This document shows, in pieces, positions 34,015 to 42,576 of a stretch of DNA of 57,083 nt (position 1 is its first letter; every line of letters starts with the position of its first letter). Made by a program: the position numbers and the translations under genes. This DNA is from Archaeoglobaceae archaeon (lineage in GTDB: Archaea; Halobacteriota; Archaeoglobi; Archaeoglobales; Archaeoglobaceae): positions 1 to 57,083 of the forward strand of contig JASKJN010000002.1 of the NCBI GenBank assembly GCA_030153385.1, written 5' to 3'. The notes below the pieces were generated by a model. The model worked only from the letters and a program-made list of their open reading frames with translations. It ran no database searches and was not told the DNA's origin.

Positions 34015-34950
34015 ATGTTCAAATTCGAGAAGGAACAGATGGTGTTTGAATTTGGAAAGATAAAGGTTGGCGGTCAGCCTGGCGAATATCCGCCAGTGCT
34101 TGCAGGAACGATATTCTACAAGGGACATAAGATCGTAAGCGACGACCACAAGGGGATTTTTGACAAGGACAAAGCTGAAGAGCTCTGGAAAATGCAGCAG
34201 GAATTCTCGGATCTCACTGGGATTCCGTGCATGCTTCAGATAGTTGGAGAATCAAGCGAAGCGATGCAGAAATACATAGAGTGGTTTGCAAACATCTCTG
34301 ACGCTCCCTTCCTCATCGACTCAACCGATCCTCAGGTTAGAATTGCAGGCGCAAAATTCGCAGATGAGATCGGAGTCCATGACAGGGCGATCTACAACTC
34401 GATCAATCCCAGCCTCACACCTCAGGAGGTTGAGGCACTTAAGGCAAGCAAGATGGACTCAGCAATAGTCCTAGCTTTCAATCTAACAGACAACACAGTT
34501 AAGGGCAGGCTTGAAATCCTGCAGAAAGGTGGAGCGGGATTGAGCAAGGGACTTCTTGACATCGCTTCTGAATGTGGTATAAAGAGAATCCTGATTGACG
34601 TAGCAGCAACTCCCCTCGGAGCGGGAGCGGGAGCAACCTTCAAATCGGTAATGGCTGTGAAAGCTAAGCTTGGTCTACCAGCAGGGGGAGCACCGCACAA
34701 CATTCCATCCGCATGGCCATGGATTAAAAAGCTGAAGAAAGAAAGGAAGGAAGTCTTTCCGCCTGCAGACATAGGCTCCAATCTGATAATGCAAATGCTC
34801 GGAGCGGACTTCCTGCTCTACGGACCAATAGAAAATGCTCCATTGATCTTCCCAAGCACCGCCATGGTTAGCATAATCGTTTCTGAGGCTGTGTCAGAAC
34901 TTGGAGTAACCGTAAAATGTGAGACCCATCCAATAAAGAGGCTCGTCTAA
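34015..34950 (+). CDS. mtrH: Tetrahydromethanopterin S-methyltransferase subunit H
   Basis: MtrH is the soluble TIM-barrel subunit that takes the methyl group from methyl-tetrahydromethanopterin and passes it to the corrinoid of MtrA. The 311-residue protein has the family features PPVLAGTIFYKGHKIVSDD, APFLIDSTDPQVRIAG and YNSINPSLTPQEVEAL. It is a member of the canonical mtr operon, not one of the extra MtrH copies paired with methylamine-type corrinoid proteins. It is followed by cfbA after 10 bases. Confidence 0.97.
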   Translation: MFKFEKEQMVFEFGKIKVGGQPGEYPPVLAGTIFYKGHKIVSDDHKGIFDKDKAEELWKMQQEFSDLTGIPCMLQIVGESSEAMQKYIEWFANISDAPFLIDSTDPQVRIAGAKFADEIGVHDRAIYNSINPSLTPQEVEALKASKMDSAIVLAFNLTDNTVKGRLEILQKGGAGLSKGLLDIASECGIKRILIDVAATPLGAGAGATFKSVMAVKAKLGLPAGGAPHNIPSAWPWIKKLKKERKEVFPPADIGSNLIMQMLGADFLLYGPIENAPLIFPSTAMVSIIVSEAVSELGVTVKCETHPIKRLV

Positions 34951-34960
34951 AGGTGCAGAA

Positions 34961-35377
34961 ATGAAGGATGCGGTAGCGTTGCTCATTGGACACGGAAGCA
35001 AACTCGATATTCAGAAGAAAATGATTGAAAGACTTGCAGAGAGTGTGAAAAGCAGAAAGATTTTCGCTGAAGTCTTCTATGCGTTCATGAACGTAAACAA
35101 GCCAACTATACGGGACGCTATGACCGATATCGTTAGAAAGGGCTACAGGAAGGTCATAGCAATTCCCGTATTTCTTTCCGAGGGAGTGCATACTACAGAA
35201 GACATACCAAAAGAACTCGGTCTTAAGAATGGCCAGAGAGAAGGAGTTGTGGAGTTCGATGGAGTGGAAGTAAAGATACTATATGCACGAACAATCGGCT
35301 ACGATGACAGAATAGCAGAAATACTTGTAGAAAGGGGGAAGGAAGCAGTTGAGAATTCGAAGGAATTTTTCAGGTAG
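34961..35377 (+). CDS. cfbA: Sirohydrochlorin nickelochelatase
   Basis: CfbA inserts nickel into sirohydrochlorin, the first committed step to F430. This 138-residue short-type CbiX chelatase has the metal-binding His residues in LIGHGSK (His10) and PVFLSEGVHTTEDIPKELG (about His76), plus the ARTIGYDDRIAEIL C-terminal motif. A cobalt chelatase for cobamide is the alternative, but co-location with mtrH and with cfbB-E in the same window favours the nickel role. With cfbB, C, D and E, the window encodes the full F430 pathway from sirohydrochlorin. Confidence 0.9.
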   Translation: MKDAVALLIGHGSKLDIQKKMIERLAESVKSRKIFAEVFYAFMNVNKPTIRDAMTDIVRKGYRKVIAIPVFLSEGVHTTEDIPKELGLKNGQREGVVEFDGVEVKILYARTIGYDDRIAEILVERGKEAVENSKEFFR

Positions 35378-35424
35378 AGTTACTTTTTTAAACAAGCCTT
35401 TAATTAATTTTTTGAGGTGATAAC

Positions 35425-36720
35425 GTGGCTGAGGTTAAAGAAATCCCCAAATCAGACTGGGCTGTCCATAGATATTTGTACACAAGAGATATCTCTAACG
35501 CACCCGTGATAAACCTGCTTTTAAAACAAGTCGATGTGATCTACCAGCCAAGAAACGAAAGAGAAGTATTAGAGGTTCTCAGAATAGCAAAGGAAGAGGG
35601 GGCAACTGTAGTCCCGAGAGGTGCTGGAACTTCTGGTTATGGGGGGGTTCTGCCCGTCAAAGATATAGCCCTACTACGCCTATCGAGACGAAAAACTATT
35701 ATGATCGATTTTACACGGATGGACGATTTCGAGATCGACGAGGAGAAGCGGTTAATCGAATGTTCTCCTGGAGCGGTCTGGTGGGAAGTAGAAAAAAAGC
35801 TGAACAAAAAAGGCCTTACACTTAGAGTCTATCCCACGAGTGCACCCTCTTCAACGGTCGCTGGATGGATAGCCCAGAATGGTTACGGAGTTGGAAGCCT
35901 GAAATATGGAGGAATTGCGGAAAATGTTGAAAAGCTCAGAGTTGCGGACTTCAGCGGTGTTAAAGAAGTCGAAGGAAAGGATTTGAAATATTACATTGGG
36001 ATGGAGGGCATAACAGGAGTCATAACTAAAGCATGGGTCAAAGTGAAGGAAATGGAAGAAATGAAATACTATGGATTCCACGTCTCTGCAAAAGAGGCAA
36101 ATAAAATCGTTTTCGCCGGAGATCACTATGCAGGGCTTTTCCTTGACAGTAACTATGTGAAGCTGAAAAATGAAGCTTTTGGAACCGAATTGCCAGAGAA
36201 AGACACATTGATGGTTGCAACTACTGAAAAACTGGATGGAGATGAAAGTCTCGGTGAAGAGATCTGGGAGACGAGATTTTACCCAATGAGAGTCAGAAGA
36301 CTTGGCCCCGGTTTGGTGGCAGCTGAAAATGTCCTACCCGCAGAGTCGATTCCTGCCTATTTGAATAAACTAAACAAGATGATAAAGAAGCCACATGGTA
36401 GCGAGATATGGTATTCCAAGGGGAGGAAGGGCGCGGTTCTTAGCTTCATTCCATCGGATGAGAGGAAATTCTTCAGCTATGCTTTCACCTGGTTCAACAG
36501 CATCAGAGCTTTGAAGCTCGCTAAGAGCATGAGAGGTGTTCCGTATTCCACGGGCTTTTATCTGAGCTCTGAAGCTAAGCTGCTTTTCGGTGGCGATTAT
36601 TCAGAGCTAAGGGAGTATAAGAGAAATGTGGATCCGAAAGGACAGCTAAATCCTGGAAAGGTGTTTCCCGTTGGAGTGTTTCCGCTTGCAATGGGGATTC
36701 TCCAGAAGGTGATACCATGA
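35425..36720 (+). CDS. FAD-linked oxidase (GlcD/D-lactate dehydrogenase-like)
   Basis: This 431-residue flavoprotein has the FAD_binding_4 (PCMH) domain in its first 200 residues (VVPRGAGTSGYGGVLP, YPTSAPSSTVAGWIAQNGYG) and a C-terminal FAD-oxidase domain ending in VDPKGQLNPGKVF. Relatives oxidise 2-hydroxy acids such as D-lactate or glycolate. It starts at a GTG with a GAGGTGAT site. The four-base overlap with the following HdrD-like gene shows they form a complex. In MCR-bearing and alkane-oxidising archaea similar pairs have been proposed to link flavin chemistry to heterodisulfide or quinone pools. The substrate cannot be read from sequence. Confidence 0.88.
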   Translation: MAEVKEIPKSDWAVHRYLYTRDISNAPVINLLLKQVDVIYQPRNEREVLEVLRIAKEEGATVVPRGAGTSGYGGVLPVKDIALLRLSRRKTIMIDFTRMDDFEIDEEKRLIECSPGAVWWEVEKKLNKKGLTLRVYPTSAPSSTVAGWIAQNGYGVGSLKYGGIAENVEKLRVADFSGVKEVEGKDLKYYIGMEGITGVITKAWVKVKEMEEMKYYGFHVSAKEANKIVFAGDHYAGLFLDSNYVKLKNEAFGTELPEKDTLMVATTEKLDGDESLGEEIWETRFYPMRVRRLGPGLVAAENVLPAESIPAYLNKLNKMIKKPHGSEIWYSKGRKGAVLSFIPSDERKFFSYAFTWFNSIRALKLAKSMRGVPYSTGFYLSSEAKLLFGGDYSELREYKRNVDPKGQLNPGKVFPVGVFPLAMGILQKVIP

Positions 36721-37883
36721 AATTTGAAAAAGAGTTAGAGGACATGATACATGCCTGCGCTCAGTGCTTCTACTGCAGAGTCTGCCCCGCATTCCAGTCG
36801 ATAAAATGGGAAAGTGTATCGCCCAGGGGAAGAGTTTACATGCTTAAAGGGCTGAAGAACAAGAAGATAAAGCTTGAACCTCAGCTAGTGGAGGATTTTT
36901 ACAAGTGCACAACCTGCGGTGCATGTGAAGAGCAGTGTCAGACAGCGTTGCATCTTGTTGATCTCTGGGAGATGGCAAGAGCAGAAATGGTTAAGGAAGG
37001 TTTAGCCCCTTTGCCTGTTCATAAAAAGCTGAGAGAGCTTGCATTACAGACAGATAATCCTTACGGCGAACCAAAAGAGAAAAGGGAGGACTGGATCAAG
37101 GGCTACAAATATGAGGAAAATGCGGAGATAATGTATTTTGCAGGCTGCACTGCAAGCTTCAGGGCAGTGGAACTCGCAAAAAACACCGTTGATTTGTTCA
37201 ACAAGGTTGGACTGAAGTTTGCATACGCTGGAAAGAACGAATACTGCTGTGGTTCTCCTTTCCTGAGGACTGGACAGAGAGATGTTGCTTACGGACTCTT
37301 CAGGAAGAATTACGAGGAGTGGAAGAAGAGAGGAGTTAAGACAATAGTTTCGAGTTGTGCGGGCTGTTACAGGACGATACTCATAGACTATCCAAAGATT
37401 GCAAAGGAACTTGGCCTGGAGTGGAACTTTGAAGTCCTTCACACTTCTCAGCTTGTGAACAAGCTCATAAAAGAGGGAAAACTCTCTCCACAGAAGTTCT
37501 CTGCGAAGGTTACCTACCACGATCCATGCCACTTGGGAAGACACACGAAGGTATACGAGGAACCAAGAGAGGTGATAAAGGCAATTGGTGCAGAGTTGGT
37601 GGAGATGGATAGAAATAGGGGGGAATCTTTCTGTTGCGGTTCAGGTGGAGGAGTCAAGTCCCAATTCAAGGACCTTGCTGGTGCTATTGGAAAGAACAGA
37701 ATTCTGGAGGCGAAGGAAACCGGAGCGGAATACCTCATTTCTTGCTGTCCGTTCTGCAAGTATCATCTGAAGCAGATGGCGGATGAGCAGGGCGTACAGA
37801 TTAAGGTGGTCGATTTGGTGGAGATCGTCAATAATTTGGCTGTGAAGGGAGAATACAAGGGAGATGATATTCGATGTGCTTAA
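36717..37883 (+). CDS. HdrD/GlcF-like iron-sulfur protein with two CCG domains
   Basis: This 388-residue protein has two N-terminal [4Fe-4S] motifs and two CCG domains. The first cluster motif reads CAQCFYCRVCP (residues 14-23), with only two residues before the fourth Cys instead of the usual three. The second is CTTCGACEEQC. CCG motifs appear at NEYCCGSPF with SSCAGC, and HDPCHLGRH with FCCGSGGG and CCPFC. HdrD uses such CCG domains to bind the noncubane clusters that cleave the CoM-S-S-CoB heterodisulfide. With the flavoprotein partner it could be a heterodisulfide reductase or a lactate-type dehydrogenase subunit. No membrane segment is seen. Confidence 0.88.
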   Translation: MKFEKELEDMIHACAQCFYCRVCPAFQSIKWESVSPRGRVYMLKGLKNKKIKLEPQLVEDFYKCTTCGACEEQCQTALHLVDLWEMARAEMVKEGLAPLPVHKKLRELALQTDNPYGEPKEKREDWIKGYKYEENAEIMYFAGCTASFRAVELAKNTVDLFNKVGLKFAYAGKNEYCCGSPFLRTGQRDVAYGLFRKNYEEWKKRGVKTIVSSCAGCYRTILIDYPKIAKELGLEWNFEVLHTSQLVNKLIKEGKLSPQKFSAKVTYHDPCHLGRHTKVYEEPREVIKAIGAELVEMDRNRGESFCCGSGGGVKSQFKDLAGAIGKNRILEAKETGAEYLISCCPFCKYHLKQMADEQGVQIKVVDLVEIVNNLAVKGEYKGDDIRCA

Positions 37884-37904
37884 TTTTAATTTTTGGTGAT
37901 CTCT

Positions 37905-38639
37905 ATGGAAGTTTCTGAACTGAGAGAAAAAGCTAAGGAGCTCAGGGAAATTCTGGGACTTAGAAGCTACCCTGTTGGTGTGAAGCTATCTCCAAAGCGT
38001 CTTGAAATAGATGCAAAAAGACTGAAGGGCTATCGATACTGTCAGGCATTGATGCGTGCAAGAAGGGGGGATCATGTGATTCTTGGAAAGGAAGAAATCG
38101 GCTGTGCAGCTTCTGCAGCTGTATTTGGTTTCAAAGAACTTCCCGAAGGATTTAAGACGGGTGAACATACTTTAAAGATCGGGATAGCCAAGGATCCTTC
38201 TGTTGGGAGCAGGATATACGCAGAAGTCGAATCCTTTAAACCTGGGGAGATTGGGGATCTCTATCTCTTCCCTCTCGAGACCGCAATTATGGAACCGGAT
38301 GTTGTGGTGGTTGAAGATCAGCCAGAGAAGCTGATGTGGATTCTCCTAGCATGTGTAAATGTGAATAAAGGAGAGAGAGTTGACCTGAGCTCTGCAGTAA
38401 TGAGGGCAACATGTTTGGACTGCACAGCAATACCACACAAGAGACAGACAGTAAATATCAGCCTCGGTTGCTTTGGCTGCAGAATGGCTACCGATATAGG
38501 CGACGATGAGGCTCTGATCGGATTTCCATACAAGTTCTTTGGCGATGTCGTTGATTATGTGAAATACTTCTCGCAAAATGCAATTCCAAGTGCAAGAGAT
38601 AAGAAGGCATACAAGGCACTGAAGGCAAAAGAGGTTTGA
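37905..38639 (+). CDS. DUF169 family protein
   Basis: This protein of about 244 residues matches DUF169 proteins, which have no assigned reaction. The ATG at 37905 has a GGTGATC site at good spacing, better than the TTG at 37893. Conserved Cys residues occur in GYRYCQALMRA, EIGCAASAA and the cluster CLDCTAIPH / SLGCFGCR, enough to bind an Fe-S cluster or heme. It overlaps the NifB-like gene by four bases, so translation of the two is probably coupled. DUF169 proteins are common in methanogens and anaerobes; a link to metal-cofactor or MCR maturation is suggested only by position. Confidence 0.8.
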   Translation: MEVSELREKAKELREILGLRSYPVGVKLSPKRLEIDAKRLKGYRYCQALMRARRGDHVILGKEEIGCAASAAVFGFKELPEGFKTGEHTLKIGIAKDPSVGSRIYAEVESFKPGEIGDLYLFPLETAIMEPDVVVVEDQPEKLMWILLACVNVNKGERVDLSSAVMRATCLDCTAIPHKRQTVNISLGCFGCRMATDIGDDEALIGFPYKFFGDVVDYVKYFSQNAIPSARDKKAYKALKAKEV

Positions 38640-39508
38640 AAATGAAAGAAGAAACTTGGGGAAAAGTAGGGAGCAAATTCGCCCATCTTACATCAGCCCA
38701 TCCATGCTACAGTCACGATGCTCATTTTAAATTCGCGAGGATTCATCTTCCCGTTGCCCCAAGATGCAATATTCAGTGCGGTTACTGTACGAGAAAGATA
38801 GACAAATGCGAATACCGCCCCGGCGTATCTGCATGCATTGTGAATGCTGAGGATGCTTTGAAAAGAGTTGAAGAAGCGAGAAAGAATTATCCGCTGAAAG
38901 TTGTTGGAATTGCTGGCCCGGGAGAGGTTCTTGCAAATGAGGAATCTTTCAAAACTCTGAAGCTCGTTCACGAGAAATATCCCGAGCTAATACTCTGCAT
39001 AGCTACAAATGGGCTTCTTTTGGCTGATAAAATTGAGGAGCTAGACAGAATTAATGTAAAGACTGTAACCGTTACGATCAATGCCCTTAACCCAGAAATA
39101 GGAGCAAAGATCTACGAGTGGGTTGAATACAACGGAGAAAGGCTGGATGGTATCGATGGAGCAAAACTGCTGATAGAGAAACAGCTTGAAGGTGTGAAAG
39201 TCTCTGCTGAAAAAGGAATGGCGGTTAAGATAAATACGGTGCTAATTCCGGGTTTAAATGAGGGAGAGATTGAGAAGATAGCATTTGAAGCCAAGAAAAG
39301 AGGAGCATTTATAATGAACATAATTCCCCTCATCCCGCTCCACAGATTTAAAGATTTGAGAAAGCCCACCTGTGAAGAGCTTGAAGAAGCAAGAGAGAAG
39401 GCATCAAAGCATTTGAGGATTTTCAGGCTTTGCAGGCAGTGCAGAGCGGACGCATGCGGAATTCCCGGAAAGGAAAGAGCGGTAGGAAGCACATACTTCC
39501 ATGGTTAG
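38636..39508 (+). CDS. nifB: NifB-like radical SAM enzyme
   Basis: This 290-residue enzyme has the NifB signature. HPCYSHDAHFKFARIH leads into the radical SAM motif CNIQCGYC (Cys44, 48, 51), followed by CEYRPGVSAC. The C-terminal CRQCRADACG (residues 266-275) supplies further cluster ligands. NifB fuses two [4Fe-4S] clusters around a carbide to make the [8Fe-9S-C] precursor of nitrogenase cofactor. It lacks the NifX-like tail, as archaeal NifB often does. No nitrogenase structural genes are in the window. I recall recent structural work reporting such carbide clusters in the MCR activation complex, which would explain its place among MCR genes. It overlaps MMP14 by eight bases. Confidence 0.9.
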   Translation: MKMKEETWGKVGSKFAHLTSAHPCYSHDAHFKFARIHLPVAPRCNIQCGYCTRKIDKCEYRPGVSACIVNAEDALKRVEEARKNYPLKVVGIAGPGEVLANEESFKTLKLVHEKYPELILCIATNGLLLADKIEELDRINVKTVTVTINALNPEIGAKIYEWVEYNGERLDGIDGAKLLIEKQLEGVKVSAEKGMAVKINTVLIPGLNEGEIEKIAFEAKKRGAFIMNIIPLIPLHRFKDLRKPTCEELEEAREKASKHLRIFRLCRQCRADACGIPGKERAVGSTYFHG

Positions 39509-40949
39509 ATTATCTCTTTTTTCTTCCAAACCACGAATTGCGAGAAGCGAATTCATTTCATTGCACAGAAAAGCAGATGGGGCTTCGATGGAAGCAGGAG
39601 GAGTTACACTTTTCATCGTTGCATCCGTTGAAGTTGGAAACACTACGACGAAATGCATTCTAACTGGAACAGATCTTGCAACAGGAAAGACGTACCTTGT
39701 GAATAAGGTCGTGAAGCTTACCCGAAGTGTGCGAAAACCGAGGATTGGTGAAGAGATATTCGGAGAAACAATTTTTGGTGTCCCTCTGACAAGACAGTCT
39801 GTTGCGGAGATTGTCAGTGAATGTATAAAAGAGTCCTGCAACAATGCTGGAATAAGCGTTTCACAAATTGACTTCGTTGTGCGATCAACTGGTGTAGTCG
39901 CGCACTTTGAAAATCCAGAAGATATAGGAACTTTCATTCAAGCTTTGGCTGATGGAACACTCATTGCCGGAGTTCCTCCTAGCAGAATGGTTCCAGCAGT
40001 TACGAAGGAAAATCTTCCAGAGAAGTTAAGGAAGTTCAGTCTCCTCGACAGAGTCTTCTTTGATGGCTCAGTGGCAGGTATGCTTCCACCAAGAGGATCA
40101 ACAGGAGCGGAGATCGTTGCAAATGAGATGGAAGGAGAATTATCTACTGCGGGAATAAAAGAGGGGGCTAAGTGGACTGACGTTGACTTCAGAAATCCAT
40201 GCATTTCAATGGATTTTGGCACAACTTTCAAAGGAAGGATAACGAACGACGATCTTCCTTATGCAAGAACTGTCGGAAACTTCTGTGGACTTGGCGGAGC
40301 AATAGCGGATGTATTGACAAGAGGCTACCTCGGAAACAGAGAATCCGCAGCAATCGATTTAAAGTCCGCTGGAGACTATAATATTGGAGAGGAGGCGGTT
40401 GAGTTTGCCGAAGAAATTTTAAGGTATATAAGGGTTGAAAGGGTTCCCTCAAACAGCAGAAGATTTGGCAAGATTCCGGTGAATGCGAAAGCTGCGAAAG
40501 ATGCTGGAATATTGCTTGTTGGATGCGATGTTGGGGAAAACGGAAGCAAATTTGAGGAGCTCGAAAAAATAGGAGCTGAAATAAAAGATGTAAAGCTTCT
40601 GCTTGCAACTATCGATGTTTTGATGGCAAAAATATTCAGAAGAGTTGTAGAAACAATAAGTGCGGAGGGATTATTCACGGATAAAATGGCGATCGGAGTC
40701 ACAGGGAGAGCGGGAATAACTGGAAAGAAACCCTGGCTTTTTCTTAAAGAACTTAAGGACCTTGGCCTTTATAAAAAGCCAGAAAAGAACATAGTTTTCG
40801 TTGATGATGGCTTAGCAAGGGGGGCGGCGGTGATGGCAAGATGCATGAATGCTCTCGGAAATCCAAAAAATCCCATAGGCGGTTTGAGGTTTGGTCATTG
40901 TGTGCTTGCTGAAAGAATAAAATTGCAATCCCGCTATTTCACTTCCTGA
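39501..40949 (+). CDS. Methanogenesis marker protein 14
   Basis: This 482-residue protein matches marker 14. An ASKHA-type beginning (VASVEVGNTTTKCILTGTDL) is followed by the conserved FVVRSTGVVAHFENPEDIG, ALADGTLIAGVPPSRM and FFDGSVAGMLPP blocks. It resembles distantly the MMP15/BadF group in its phosphate-binding loop, so ATP binding is plausible. The first ATG (39501) overlaps nifB by eight bases; a second in-frame ATG at 39588 is possible and would begin just before the conserved domain. It ends in a 16-base tail overlap with the convergent second atwA copy. Confidence 0.88.
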   Translation: MVRLSLFSSKPRIARSEFISLHRKADGASMEAGGVTLFIVASVEVGNTTTKCILTGTDLATGKTYLVNKVVKLTRSVRKPRIGEEIFGETIFGVPLTRQSVAEIVSECIKESCNNAGISVSQIDFVVRSTGVVAHFENPEDIGTFIQALADGTLIAGVPPSRMVPAVTKENLPEKLRKFSLLDRVFFDGSVAGMLPPRGSTGAEIVANEMEGELSTAGIKEGAKWTDVDFRNPCISMDFGTTFKGRITNDDLPYARTVGNFCGLGGAIADVLTRGYLGNRESAAIDLKSAGDYNIGEEAVEFAEEILRYIRVERVPSNSRRFGKIPVNAKAAKDAGILLVGCDVGENGSKFEELEKIGAEIKDVKLLLATIDVLMAKIFRRVVETISAEGLFTDKMAIGVTGRAGITGKKPWLFLKELKDLGLYKKPEKNIVFVDDGLARGAAVMARCMNALGNPKNPIGGLRFGHCVLAERIKLQSRYFTS

Positions 40950-42568
40950 ACCTTACCGTCTTCCACAACAAATATTCTGTCCGCAATTTCCTTTACAAGA
41001 TCATGCTGGTGGCTCACAACGATCATCGTTGTTCTGTCCCTGAGGTTAATTTCCTTCAGGAAGTTTGCGACCTTTCTCAAAGTCACGGGATCAATGTCAC
41101 CAAATGGCTCGTCAAGGATCAGAATTTTTGGCTTTGTTATGGAAGCTAAAGCAATTCCAAGCCTTACCGCTTCACCACCGGAAAGCTCGTGGGCTTGGCG
41201 CTCGAGAATCTCCGCTGGCAGATTCAATCTTTCAAGCACTGGATATATCCTGCTCAGATCTTCTGAGCTATCAGGAAATAGCTCCTTTATTATCCCATAA
41301 GGCAGTCCCAATCTTCTCAGTCTGACCTCTGCTTCTTCCCTTGGAAGATCGGTGAGTCTATAAATTGCGTCGAAAAGACTTTCGCTGATTCCAAGCTGTT
41401 CTGCCTTTTTCATAGCTTCCTCAACCGCACTCTCCCTCTTTATCCTTATCTTGTAAGATACGAGCTCGCTTACCTTTGCCCAGAATGGCAAAGCGAATTC
41501 TTGGTGAAGAATCCCGATCTTTCTTCTGACCTCAACGCTCCTCTTTCCAAACTTGTTAAAATCCACCCATTTTCTCTCGGGTCTTAACATTACCCTGCCC
41601 TCGTCTGGCAGTTCAAGACCGCTGATCAACCTTGTGAGAACAGTTTTCCCACTTCCACTTCTCCCTATGAAACCAACGATCTCTCCCCTTCTGATTGAGA
41701 ATGAGACATTCTTAAGATCCAGCGTCTGACCACCTGGGACTACGTAATATCTCTTCCTGACGTTTTCGAGCCTTATCACTTCTCCGCCTATTCTCTTCTT
41801 TTTCATCAACGGCGGTTCGAGTTCTTTAAGGAACTTCGAAACCATCTCCTCCGCATCACCTTCATCCACAACTTTTCCCTTCTCCATAAGCACGACTCTG
41901 CTCGCAAGCTCCCTGTGAATTTCTGGCATATGCGAGCAGAAAAGAACAGTCATCCCAAGCTCTCTGTTAATTCTCTTAATCGTTTCTATCGCCTTTTTTC
42001 TTGTCTCGGGACATGTCATTGTTCCGAATTCGTCCAGTAGCAAAATTGAAGGTTTTTTTGCAAGCTGTCTTGCAAGTATTAGCCGTTGCTTTTCCCCACC
42101 ACTTAGTATTTCAGCCCAGCACTCAGCCTTGTGTTTCAGATCGACTATTTCAAGAAGTTTCATCGCATCCTCGCGAAGTTCCTCGTATAAAACTTCATCC
42201 CAATCAGGCAATACTTCCTCGCCTAGCCTTCGGTAAGCCAAGGCCCTGATCACATTCTCTACAACTTTCTCACTCCAGAGTCCAAAGGAACGCTGAAGGT
42301 GGATCGCCGTTTTCTCCATTACATTTCTGAAGTCACTTTTGGAAGATTCGGGTGTAAGTCGAAGTCCATCAATTACAACCTCGCCTCCATCGAACCTTTC
42401 CGCCCCCCTCAGAATTCTCAGCAAAGTTGTCTTTCCGCTTCCGCTTTTTCCGAGTAATCCAACTAATTCTCCTCTTCTAACCTCAAGATGATCTATTTCA
42501 AGAGCTTTCAGCGTTTTTCCACTGCTGAGCGTATAGTTCTTGACGAGGTTGCGGACTTCGACGATCAT
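40934..42568 (-). CDS. AtwA-like double-ABC ATPase (second copy)
   Basis: This 544-residue double nucleotide-binding protein is a paralogue of component A2. Walker A loops are GKSGSGKTT and GRSGSGKTV; signatures are LSGGEKQRLILARQ and LSGGEAVRLGIALA. It lacks the four-Cys zinc insert seen in the first copy. In its first domain the usual DEPTGTLDP is changed to DEFGTMTCP, losing the D-loop Asp and the Pro, whereas the second domain (DEPFGDIDP) is normal. One ATP site may therefore be weakened. It is the third gene of a DUF2284-MMP8-atwA2 unit on the minus strand. Many methanogens also carry two A2-like genes. Function is presumed to be MCR activation or repair. Confidence 0.86.
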   Translation of the reverse strand: MIVEVRNLVKNYTLSSGKTLKALEIDHLEVRRGELVGLLGKSGSGKTTLLRILRGAERFDGGEVVIDGLRLTPESSKSDFRNVMEKTAIHLQRSFGLWSEKVVENVIRALAYRRLGEEVLPDWDEVLYEELREDAMKLLEIVDLKHKAECWAEILSGGEKQRLILARQLAKKPSILLLDEFGTMTCPETRKKAIETIKRINRELGMTVLFCSHMPEIHRELASRVVLMEKGKVVDEGDAEEMVSKFLKELEPPLMKKKRIGGEVIRLENVRKRYYVVPGGQTLDLKNVSFSIRRGEIVGFIGRSGSGKTVLTRLISGLELPDEGRVMLRPERKWVDFNKFGKRSVEVRRKIGILHQEFALPFWAKVSELVSYKIRIKRESAVEEAMKKAEQLGISESLFDAIYRLTDLPREEAEVRLRRLGLPYGIIKELFPDSSEDLSRIYPVLERLNLPAEILERQAHELSGGEAVRLGIALASITKPKILILDEPFGDIDPVTLRKVANFLKEINLRDRTTMIVVSHQHDLVKEIADRIFVVEDGKVQEVK

Positions 42569-42576
42569 ACCACCAC

